Of a stretch of DNA of 50,851 bases, positions 35,638 to 43,176 are shown in pieces. The stretch covers positions 1-50,851 of the forward strand of contig CANHCT010000002.1 in assembly GCA_947459175.1 (NCBI GenBank), given 5' to 3'. Within the stretch, counting starts at the first letter, position 1; every line of letters starts with the position of its first letter. This DNA comes from Hymenobacteraceae bacterium. GTDB lineage: Bacteria; Bacteroidota; Bacteroidia; Cytophagales; Flexibacteraceae. The notes under the pieces are model-generated. The model searched no databases, was not told the origin of the DNA, and saw only the letters and a list, made by a program, of their open reading frames with translations. The position numbers and the translations under genes were made by a program.

Positions 35638-35756
35638 TCTGAGTAAAAAATGAGAATTGGCGACTTGCTCTGCCTGGGCTTGGGATGAGAAATTTATGAT
35701 TTTTTGAAAATCACCCTTTATTTTAAAGTAATTTTCCGAAAAAAAATATGTTTTTC

Positions 35757-35764
35757 TAGATTTG
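35757..35764 (+). promoter_or_regulatory. -7 box of glutamine synthetase III (TAGATTTG)
   Basis: TAGATTTG is an exact match to TAnnTTTG, 40 bases before the ATG at 35805. The -33 region has only an AT-rich run and no clear TTG, so an activator may be needed. Confidence 0.45.
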
Positions 35765-35804
35765 CCCCCGAATTTTTAAGGTCTTTTTCAAAATTTTCTC
35801 AAAA

Positions 35805-37988
35805 ATGGCAATTCTCAGGTTTAAGGCATTGGAAGCCGTAAGCAACCGCAAACCGGTTGAAATCAGTTTCCCGACAGATAGGGTCACTTCATACTTCGGA
35901 ATGTATGTGTTCGACAAAACCAAAATGAAAAACTATTTGTCGCCCGAGGTTTACAAAGAACTCATCCGAACCATTGAAACCAACCAGAAACTGGATGCCT
36001 CTCTGGCCGACAGCGTGGCATTGGGAATGAAAAATTGGTCCATCAGCATGGGGGCCACCCATTACACACACTGGTTTCAGCCCCTGACCGGTGCCACTGC
36101 CGAAAAACACGATGCCTTTTTTGATCTGGACGGCGAAGAAGTTTTGGAAAAATTCAGGGGTTCGGCCCTGGTGCAGCAGGAACCCGATGCCTCTTCATTT
36201 CCAAGCGGGGGTATTCGCAATACCTTCGAAGCCAGGGGATATACCGCCTGGGACCCCACCTCACCGGCCTTTATTATGGAAACCCGGGGCGGAAAAACCC
36301 TGTGCATTCCCACTGTTTTTGTATCGTACACCGGCGAAGCTCTGGATCATAAAACACCCCTGCTGAAAGCCCTCAATCTGATTGATGAAGCCGCCACCGG
36401 GGTGGTACAATATTTTGATAAAGATGTAAAAAGGGTGATTGCTACCCTCGGGCCCGAGCAGGAGTATTTCCTTGTGGACTCGGCCTTGTACAACTCGAGG
36501 CCCGACCTGATGATGGCAGGCCGATCGGTATTTGGTCATGCCCCGGCCAAAGGGCAGCAGTTAGAAGACCATTATTTTGCTTCCATTCCGCCCAGGGTTC
36601 AAGCCTTCATGATGGATTTTGAAATTGAGGCCTGGAAACTCGGCATCCCCGTGCGTACCCGTCACAATGAGGTAGCCCCCGGACAATTCGAATGTGCGCC
36701 CACCTTTTCGGAAGTCAATCTGGCGGTAGATCAAAACTCCCTGCTCATGGACCTGATGGAGCGGGTGGCGGAAAAGCACGAATTCAGGGTACTGCTGCAT
36801 GAGAAGCCATTTGCCGGCATCAACGGAAGCGGTAAGCACAACAACTGGTCGCTGGGAACCGACAATGGCAAGAACTTGTTGAGTCCGGGCAAAAAACCTA
36901 AAGAAAACCTGCAGTTCCTCACCTTTTTTGTAAATACCATCAAAGCAGTCCACGATTATGCCGACTTGCTCAGGGCCAGTATTGCTTCGGCCGGCAACGA
37001 CCACCGGCTTGGAGCCAACGAAGCTCCTCCGGCCATCATTTCGGTATTTATTGGCTCGCAACTGACTGAGCTGCTGGAATCTCTGGAGAAAAACTCAGAT
37101 GTAATAGAGAAGGGAGATAACCTTTACCTGAAGCTGGGCATCGATAAACTGCCTGAGATTTTGCTGGACAATACCGACCGCAACCGGACATCACCTTTTG
37201 CTTTCACCGGCAATAAATTTGAATTCCGTGCCGTTGGCTCTTCGGCAAATATTTCGGCACCCATGGTGGTACTCAACACCATAGTAGCACATCAGCTCAA
37301 CGCATTCAGAGCCGAAGTAGACGCCGAGCTGGAAAAAGGGACCAAGAAAGAAGTGGCCATCATCAACATCCTGCGGCGCTACATCAAAGAATCGAAGAAC
37401 ATATTATTTGAAGGGAACGGCTACTCGCAGGAATGGGTGGAAGAAGCTGCCAAACGGGGGCTTTCCAACATCACCACGACGCCTCCCGCCTTGAAAGCCT
37501 ACAACAGCCCTAAAGCCAAAGAAGTGTTTGTTGGTAATGGCATTTTCAACGAAAGGGAAATGGAAGCCCGCACAGAAATTTACTTTGAAGAGTATGTGAA
37601 AAAGGTACAAATAGAAAGCCGGGTTATCGGCGATCTGGCTCTGAATCACATCATTCCCACGGCCATCCGCTACCAGAACCGCCTGATTGAGAACGCAAAA
37701 GGCCTGAAAGAACTGGGCCTCGGCGAAGAATCCTACAAGGCCAGTCTGGATACCATAAGGGAAATTTCAGAACGGCTGACGGTAATTAAAACCAAAGTAG
37801 ATGAAATGGTAGAAGAGCGAAAAGTGGCCAATAATCTGGAACACAGCGATGCCAAGGCTACCCATTACTGCGAAAAGGTAAAGCCATATTTTGATACCAT
37901 CCGCTACCATGTGGACAAGCTGGAGCTTCTGGTTGACGACGAAGACTGGCCTCTTGCCAAGTATCGGGAACTGCTGTTTTTGAAATAG
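35805..37988 (+). CDS. glnN: Glutamine synthetase type III
   Basis: Makes glutamine from glutamate, ammonia and ATP. The 727-residue length is that of the type III enzymes of Bacteroidota, Firmicutes and some algae, far longer than type I or II. The type III N-terminal marks ISFPTDRVTSYFGMYVFD and GATHYTHWFQPLTG (about 83-96) are present, as are the catalytic-domain motifs TLGPEQEYFLVD (metal glutamates), IPVRTRHNEVAPGQFE, GINGSGKHNNWSLGTD and NDHRLGANEAPPAIISVF. The C-terminal helical extension is complete. No nitrogen regulator gene is adjacent. Confidence 0.96.
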   Translation: MAILRFKALEAVSNRKPVEISFPTDRVTSYFGMYVFDKTKMKNYLSPEVYKELIRTIETNQKLDASLADSVALGMKNWSISMGATHYTHWFQPLTGATAEKHDAFFDLDGEEVLEKFRGSALVQQEPDASSFPSGGIRNTFEARGYTAWDPTSPAFIMETRGGKTLCIPTVFVSYTGEALDHKTPLLKALNLIDEAATGVVQYFDKDVKRVIATLGPEQEYFLVDSALYNSRPDLMMAGRSVFGHAPAKGQQLEDHYFASIPPRVQAFMMDFEIEAWKLGIPVRTRHNEVAPGQFECAPTFSEVNLAVDQNSLLMDLMERVAEKHEFRVLLHEKPFAGINGSGKHNNWSLGTDNGKNLLSPGKKPKENLQFLTFFVNTIKAVHDYADLLRASIASAGNDHRLGANEAPPAIISVFIGSQLTELLESLEKNSDVIEKGDNLYLKLGIDKLPEILLDNTDRNRTSPFAFTGNKFEFRAVGSSANISAPMVVLNTIVAHQLNAFRAEVDAELEKGTKKEVAIINILRRYIKESKNILFEGNGYSQEWVEEAAKRGLSNITTTPPALKAYNSPKAKEVFVGNGIFNEREMEARTEIYFEEYVKKVQIESRVIGDLALNHIIPTAIRYQNRLIENAKGLKELGLGEESYKASLDTIREISERLTVIKTKVDEMVEERKVANNLEHSDAKATHYCEKVKPYFDTIRYHVDKLELLVDDEDWPLAKYRELLFLK

Positions 37989-38554
37989 AAAAGGAGTTCA
38001 AATGGTTTCAACCGGATTTACCCCTCACCACAAAAAGGTCCTTTTCGGTCAGCCCCGGGGTTTTGGAAATTTTTCAGCCGGGAAAGTGATGATTTTCAAT
38101 GCCCTAACCACGATCAAATGAGTGTTTATTTTTATTGAACATCATAGTTCATCTGAATTGAATACTTATTTTTAGTCTTTACTTTTTTCAAATGGTCTAA
38201 AAATCAGCTTTGTTATAGGTTCTGGTTTTCCAAAAGAAAAAGACAGAAAATTCGGATCCGGGTCCCGAGGGAACCTTGTCAGCCGAAATCAGTCATCCCT
38301 TAGATGACTTTGCTCTGATTATTACCGGCATCAGAAGGTTTGGAAAAAGTACTTTTCTGCAAAAAAACAGACAGCAGGCGTCCACCGCCCGTCCCATTTA
38401 TTCTATGGCTTGAGAAAATTTTTTCATGAAAACTTGCGGCTTCCTTTCCTTGAATTTCAGGCATTCAGGATTCGGGGGGGGCAGGAAAAGCAGAAACCGG
38501 CAGAGGTTCCGGAAAAAAAATTTCCACTCTCAACTTTCTGCTTTAAACTTGAAC
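37989..38554. other. 566-base region between glutamine synthetase III and dnaE
   Basis: No intact gene of known family. It holds the ATPase remnant at 38219-38413, a 39-codon open frame at 38002-38121 that has AAGGAG five bases before its ATG but no recognisable product, and a small inverted repeat TGAAC-N6-GTTCA (38136-38151). The frame before dnaE is also open from an ATG at 38426. Confidence 0.4.
38219..38413 (+). pseudogene. Fragment of an AAA-type ATPase gene (DUF4143-like), N-terminal part
   Basis: One frame reads PEGTLSAEIS, then DDFALIITGIRRFGKSTFLQ, which is the N-terminus and Walker A (GIRRFGKST) of the AAA/DUF4143 ATPase family common in Bacteroidota. The frame begins after a TAG, has no good start codon and ends at a TGA (38411-38413) before the rest of the ATPase. 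In another frame the text HENLRLPFLEFQAF right after (about 38425-38465) faintly resembles the family's next motif. The gene is broken on both sides. Confidence 0.5.
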
Positions 38555-41500
38555 ATGCATTTCTCCCACCTCCACTGCCACACCCAATTTTCCCTGCTCG
38601 ACGGAGCCGCCAACATCGGCGACATGCTCAAAAAAGCGGCTGATGATGGTCAGCTGGCCTGCGCCATCACAGACCATGGCAATATGTTCGGGGCCTTTCA
38701 GTTTGTAAATGAGGCAAATAAAGCCGGCGTTAAGCCGATTGTCGGCTGCGAGTTTTATGTGGTGGAAGACCGCTTCAAAAAGAAATTTACCAAACCCGAC
38801 AAAGACGACCGGTACCATCAATTGCTGCTGGCAAAAAATGCGGAAGGCTATAAAAACCTTTCCAAGCTTTGCTCTTTGGGCTGGATTGAAGGCAAATACG
38901 GTGTTTATCCCCGCATTGATAAGAAACTGATCGAACAATACCACGAGGGCCTTATCGCTACCACCTGCTGCATCGGGGCTTATGTGCCGCAAACCATTTT
39001 ACTGAAGGGCGAGAAGGAAGGTGAAAAAGAATTCAAATGGTGGCTGGATCTGTTTGGAGAAGATTATTTCATTGAGCTTCAGCGACATCACCTGAAGGAG
39101 CAGGACCAGGTGAATGCGGTCCTTTTAAAGTGGAGCAAAAAATACAATGTGCCCGTCATCTGCTCCAACGATAGCCATTACACCAATCAGGCCGACTACA
39201 ATGCCCACGATATTCTGCTTTGCATCAATACAGGCGAAAAGCAATCTACCCCGGGCTTTGATGATTTTGTGCATGAGGATGCTGTGGTGAAAAACCGCAG
39301 ATTCAAGTTCCCGAACGACCAGTTTTATTTTAAAACCAGAGCAGAAATGGAAAAAGTATTTTCCGATTTGCCGGAAGCCCTGGACAATACCCAGATGGTG
39401 GTAGACAAGGTTGAAAAACTGGAACTCAAGCGGGATATTCTGCTGCCCAATTTTCCTCTGCCCGAGGGATTTACAGACCAATGGGACTACCTCCGGCATA
39501 TCACCATGGAGGGGGCAAAAAAGCGATGGGGCGACATTACCCCGGAAGCCATGCAAAGGCTGGAATTTGAGCTTTTTACAGTAAAAACCATGGGCTTTGC
39601 CGGATACTTCCTCATCGTGGCCGACTTCATCAAAGCAGGCCGTGATTTGGGGGTATTCATCGGACCGGGCAGGGGCTCGGCTGCCGGCTCGGCGGTGGCT
39701 TTCTGCATCGGCATCACCAATATAGACCCCATCAAATACAACCTGCTTTTTGAGCGATTTCTCAATCCGGACCGTAAGTCTATGCCCGATATCGATACTG
39801 ATTTCGACGACGACGGCCGTCAAAAAGTGCTGGATTATGTGGTAGACAAATACGGCAAAAATCAGGTAGCCCAGATTGTAACCTACGGCACCATGCAGGC
39901 CAAAACTTCCATCAAGGATGTGGCACGGGTGCTGGATTTACCTCTGGATCAGGCGGTTGGGCTTACAAAATTGGTACCCGACAAACTGGGCCTGAGCCTG
40001 AAACGCATTCTGGACGCCCCCCTCGACGGCGACAACAGCCTGAAGGAAAAAGAAGAACTGGATGCCGATGCCATTGATATGGTCCGGCAACTGCGGGAAA
40101 TCAGGGCAAACAAGTCAGACCCCCGGTCGGCGGTACTCCGGGAGGCACAGGTATTGGAAGGCTCGGTCCGGAACACGGGCGTGCATGCTGCCGGGGTGAT
40201 TATTGCGCCTTCCGACCTCACCGAACTCATGCCCATTGCCACCGCCAAGGATTCTGACTTTCTGCTAACCCAGTTTGAAGGAAAGGTAATCGAAGATGCC
40301 GGGGTAATCAAAATGGACTTTCTGGGTCTGAAAACCCTCACCATCATCAAAAACTGTCTGAAACTCATCCATAAAAACCATGGCCTGGAAATTGACATCG
40401 ACAGCGTAAATCTGAAGGAAGAAAAGACCTTTGAGCTTTTTCAGCGCGGTGAACTGAACGGAGTATTTCAGTTTGAAAGTTCGGGTATGCAGAAGTACAT
40501 GAAAGACCTGAAGCCCAACAAGTTTGAGGATCTGATTGCCATGAATGCCCTGTACCGTCCGGGTCCTTTGGAATACATACCAAACTTCATCCGGCGTAAG
40601 CACGGGCTGGAACCCATTTCCTACGACCTGCCTGAGATGAAGGAAATTCTGGAAGAAACCTATGGCATTACCGTGTATCAGGAGCAGGTGATGCTGCTGA
40701 GTCAGAAACTGGCCGGCTTTACCAAAGGCGATGCCGATGTACTCCGGAAAGCCATGGGTAAAAAAGACAGAAAAACCCTGGATAAACTGAAGCCTGAATT
40801 CATCAAAAAGGCTTCAGAAAACGGATTTCCGATCGAAAAACTTGAGAAAATATGGACCGACTGGGAAGCCTTTGCGGCCTACGCCTTCAACAAATCGCAT
40901 TCCACCTGTTATGCCTTTGTGGCTTTTCAAACGGCCTGGCTCAAAGCACATTATCCGGCCGAATACATGGCGGCCAACCTAACCAATGAAAAAGACAACA
41001 TCGACAAGGTGAAATTTTTCATGGAAGAATGCAACCGCATGGGGCTGAAAGTGCTGGGGCCCGATGTCAACGAATCTTTTGCTGACTTTACGCCCAACAA
41101 AGAAGGTCAGATCCGATTCGGACTGGCCGGTATAAAAGGCGTGGGCGAAGGAGCAGTAGAAGGACTGGTAAAAGAACGGGAACAAAAAGGCGCATTCCTT
41201 TCCATCTGGGACTTTGCCGAGAGAGTCAATCAGCGCAGCATCAACAAAAAAACCCTGGAATCGCTGGGTGCTGCCGGGGCTTTCGATTGCTTTAAACCGG
41301 AAGGTTTGCACCGGGCCCACTTTGTAGCTGAAGGTGAAGACAACATCATTGAAAAAATGGTGAAGTATGCCAATGCCAAAGCCAGCCAAACCCAAACTGC
41401 CCAAACCTCACTTTTCGGAAGCATCGGTTTTTCGGATCAGGTAGCCATACCCAAAATTCCGGTGCTGGAAGAAATGATGCCCATGGAGGCCCTGCAAAAA

Positions 41501-42115
41501 GAACACGATGTGGTGGGATTCTACATTTCGGGCCATCCTCTGGATCCCTACAAGCGGGATTTGGACGCCTTTGCCAATGTACAATGCGCTGAAATTGACG
41601 ACAAAAAAGTAAAGGAACTCCGTTTCGGGGGCATGGTGACCAACCGGATTCAGAAAATTGCCAAAAACGGCAATCCATACTGCCGATTCTCGGTCATGGA
41701 TTACTCCGGCACTTTTGAAATTCCCCTTTTTGGGAAGGATTACATCAAATTTGAGCGCTATGGCCAACAGGGCCAATTTATTTTTGTTCGTGGAGAATAC
41801 CGGCCCCGGTTTGGAAACGAAAACGAATTCATGTTCAATGTGATGGAAATCATGCTGCTGGAGGAAGTAAGGGAGAAGTTCATGAAAAGCCTGGAAATCC
41901 GCATTTCATTAGACGAACTGAACCAAATCAATCTTGATGCACTGGAATCGGTTCTGACACGATACACAGGAAATAAAAGTCTCAGATTCAGGTTTTATGA
42001 CCCTTCAGAATCGATGGAAGCGGATGCCTTCAGCAGAAAATTTATGGTAAATCCCAATGAGGAATTTTTCAAAGCCATGAAAGAGGAAGCGGGGATTGAG
42101 GTGGCGCTAACCTGA
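38555..42115 (+). CDS. dnaE: DNA polymerase III alpha subunit
   Basis: The catalytic subunit of the replicative polymerase. From the ATG at 38555 the product (1186 residues) begins MHFSHLHCHTQFSLLDGA, the PHP domain, which is the normal N-terminus; the frame is open back to an ATG at 38426, but that adds 43 residues unlike the family. The palm carries FIGPGRGSAAGS and PDIDTDFDDDGR with catalytic Asp412 and Asp414 and a third Asp beyond. Then come the fingers, YQEQVMLLSQKLAGF, a helix-hairpin-helix region (RFGLAGIKGVGEGA) and a C-terminal OB fold (LRFGGMVTNRIQKIAKNG). All parts are intact. Confidence 0.96.
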   Translation: MHFSHLHCHTQFSLLDGAANIGDMLKKAADDGQLACAITDHGNMFGAFQFVNEANKAGVKPIVGCEFYVVEDRFKKKFTKPDKDDRYHQLLLAKNAEGYKNLSKLCSLGWIEGKYGVYPRIDKKLIEQYHEGLIATTCCIGAYVPQTILLKGEKEGEKEFKWWLDLFGEDYFIELQRHHLKEQDQVNAVLLKWSKKYNVPVICSNDSHYTNQADYNAHDILLCINTGEKQSTPGFDDFVHEDAVVKNRRFKFPNDQFYFKTRAEMEKVFSDLPEALDNTQMVVDKVEKLELKRDILLPNFPLPEGFTDQWDYLRHITMEGAKKRWGDITPEAMQRLEFELFTVKTMGFAGYFLIVADFIKAGRDLGVFIGPGRGSAAGSAVAFCIGITNIDPIKYNLLFERFLNPDRKSMPDIDTDFDDDGRQKVLDYVVDKYGKNQVAQIVTYGTMQAKTSIKDVARVLDLPLDQAVGLTKLVPDKLGLSLKRILDAPLDGDNSLKEKEELDADAIDMVRQLREIRANKSDPRSAVLREAQVLEGSVRNTGVHAAGVIIAPSDLTELMPIATAKDSDFLLTQFEGKVIEDAGVIKMDFLGLKTLTIIKNCLKLIHKNHGLEIDIDSVNLKEEKTFELFQRGELNGVFQFESSGMQKYMKDLKPNKFEDLIAMNALYRPGPLEYIPNFIRRKHGLEPISYDLPEMKEILEETYGITVYQEQVMLLSQKLAGFTKGDADVLRKAMGKKDRKTLDKLKPEFIKKASENGFPIEKLEKIWTDWEAFAAYAFNKSHSTCYAFVAFQTAWLKAHYPAEYMAANLTNEKDNIDKVKFFMEECNRMGLKVLGPDVNESFADFTPNKEGQIRFGLAGIKGVGEGAVEGLVKEREQKGAFLSIWDFAERVNQRSINKKTLESLGAAGAFDCFKPEGLHRAHFVAEGEDNIIEKMVKYANAKASQTQTAQTSLFGSIGFSDQVAIPKIPVLEEMMPMEALQKEHDVVGFYISGHPLDPYKRDLDAFANVQCAEIDDKKVKELRFGGMVTNRIQKIAKNGNPYCRFSVMDYSGTFEIPLFGKDYIKFERYGQQGQFIFVRGEYRPRFGNENEFMFNVMEIMLLEEVREKFMKSLEIRISLDELNQINLDALESVLTRYTGNKSLRFRFYDPSESMEADAFSRKFMVNPNEEFFKAMKEEAGIEVALT

Positions 42116-42147
42116 AGAAAGTTTGAACCTTCGTGCCCGAACTGGCG

Positions 42148-42519
42148 TCAAATCCTCGCTTCCAGATACAAGGGAAACCTGAATTGTACATTTTGTTTGA
42201 AATAGGATTCAAAGGATTTGGAATGGCGCATATTTTTCCAGTACTGAAGCGGAATATTGCGGTACAATTCCTTTTTTTTGGGCCATTTCAGTATAAGATA
42301 GCCCATTTTCTTATCGCAGGTGTAAAAAGCAGCGTGGCGGAGGTTGCCATGTGAAAAGGAAGCAGAGTCGTAGAGCGATTCGCATTCTGCTGCATTGAGC
42401 CTGATTTCAGCTTCTTCTATGGTTTTAAACGCCTTGGGAAAAGAATGACAGGAGTGATAAGAGGCACAGGAGGGCAGCATAAACAGGGCGGCTGCGAATA
42501 GGAATAAAATTTTATTCAT
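42148..42519 (-). CDS. Putative lipoprotein with KTSC-like domain
   Basis: A 123-residue protein starting at the ATG at 42519-42517 (MNKILFLFAAALFMLPSCASYH). The signal peptide ends in the lipobox LPSC, with Cys18 as the likely lipid anchor. The C-terminal half (about 55-120) reads FYTCDKKMGYLILKW, KELYRNIPLQYWKNM and KSFESYFKQNVQFRF, close to the KTSC domain pattern of a strand, then Y..NVP..YW..L..A.S...YF...I. KTSC proteins are usually cytosolic and of unknown role, so a lipid-anchored one is unusual. It converges on dnaE and follows the HsdR-N gene by about 190 bases. Confidence 0.7.
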   Translation of the reverse strand: MNKILFLFAAALFMLPSCASYHSCHSFPKAFKTIEEAEIRLNAAECESLYDSASFSHGNLRHAAFYTCDKKMGYLILKWPKKKELYRNIPLQYWKNMRHSKSFESYFKQNVQFRFPLYLEARI

Positions 42520-42579
42520 AGGAACAAATAAGGGAAAGTTTGCCTGCAAAGCCACTGACGGGAATTATGAAAAAAATTA

Positions 42580-42639
42580 ACAATCGTCAGTCGTGCAGGG
42601 TTCCGGAAAATTGCCATCCTATCATGAATAAACGATTGT
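42580..42639. repeat. 8-bp inverted repeat ACAATCGT / ACGATTGT
   Basis: ACAATCGT at 42580-42587 has its exact reverse complement at 42632-42639, with 44 bases between. It lies in the 188-base gap upstream of the KTSC-like lipoprotein gene (start 42519). It could be a regulator site pair; no promoter box of the TAnnTTTG type was found nearby. Confidence 0.3.
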
Positions 42640-42707
42640 GAATCAGGGGAATATAGTGAAAAATAGGCAAATCGACTATCCCCATTCACAAATTTTCCCG
42701 ATTATCC

Positions 42708-43175
42708 TCAGGCATTTTCATTCATTTCCTCAAAGCCGGGCAAGGCATCCAGTTTTTGATAGCCGGCATCGCTCATGCGAAAAACCCTGTGCACCAGGCC
42801 GTTGCTGAGCCATAAAAAGGGACAATTCAACTTTTGGTTGTATTGAATGGCCTGCCTTGCCGTTTCTTCGTCCAAAGGCAGGCCGGGGGCTTTACACTCC
42901 ACCAGGAGGGTGGCACGGCCGAGTCGGTTGTAGGCCACCACATCGCTTCGGGTATTGCTGCCCCTCACCGAGCGCTCTACCGTCAAAAGTTCGGCAGGCC
43001 AACCACTTTGGGCCATCAGCCAAAACAAAACATGCTGCCGCACCCACTCTTCGGGACTGAGAACCAGCCATTTCCTTCTCAAAACATCGAAATACAAAGT
43101 CTGTCCACCCTCCGCCCGCATTTTGAGGGGAGGCCGGGGCAAATCCAGTATCGGTAAGGGTGGTTCGGGGTTCAA
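42708..43175 (-). CDS. Stand-alone HsdR-N-type PD-(D/E)xK nuclease-like domain protein
   Basis: A 155-residue protein made only of the domain found at the N-terminus of type I restriction R subunits (HSDR_N). It shows the family opening DLPRPPLKMR and SPEEWVRQH (about 40-48), the core SDVVAY (Asp78) and LLVECKAPG (Glu93, Lys95), which match the metal-binding PD-(D/E)xK residues. No methylase, specificity or motor gene is near, so it is not a restriction system. Such single-domain forms occur across Bacteroidota, often close to replication genes, with unknown role. The start is TTG at 43175, two bases after the stop of the penicillin acylase gene (TGA-C-TTG), so it is coupled to it. Confidence 0.8.
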   Translation of the reverse strand: MNPEPPLPILDLPRPPLKMRAEGGQTLYFDVLRRKWLVLSPEEWVRQHVLFWLMAQSGWPAELLTVERSVRGSNTRSDVVAYNRLGRATLLVECKAPGLPLDEETARQAIQYNQKLNCPFLWLSNGLVHRVFRMSDAGYQKLDALPGFEEMNENA

Positions 43176-43176
43176 G

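Larger units (their letters stand above)
35453..35804. other. 352-base intergenic region between bshC and glutamine synthetase III
   Basis: No gene is seen. It contains the cluster of nested inverted repeats at 35563-35637 (described separately), the -7 box of the glutamine synthetase gene at 35757-35764, and GATTTT-TTG-AAAATC at 35698-35712. On the bshC side TACTTTTC (minus strand, about 35482-35475) is one base off a -7 box. Confidence 0.5.

Noticed and set aside
38544-38551. TAAACTTG four bases before the dnaE start, like the hemE arrangement
   Set aside because: It has one mismatch to the -7 consensus and no -33 element, so it is not listed as a promoter.
42708-43175. A type I restriction system
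   Set aside because: Only the HsdR N-terminal domain is present; no methylase, specificity subunit or helicase motor lies nearby.
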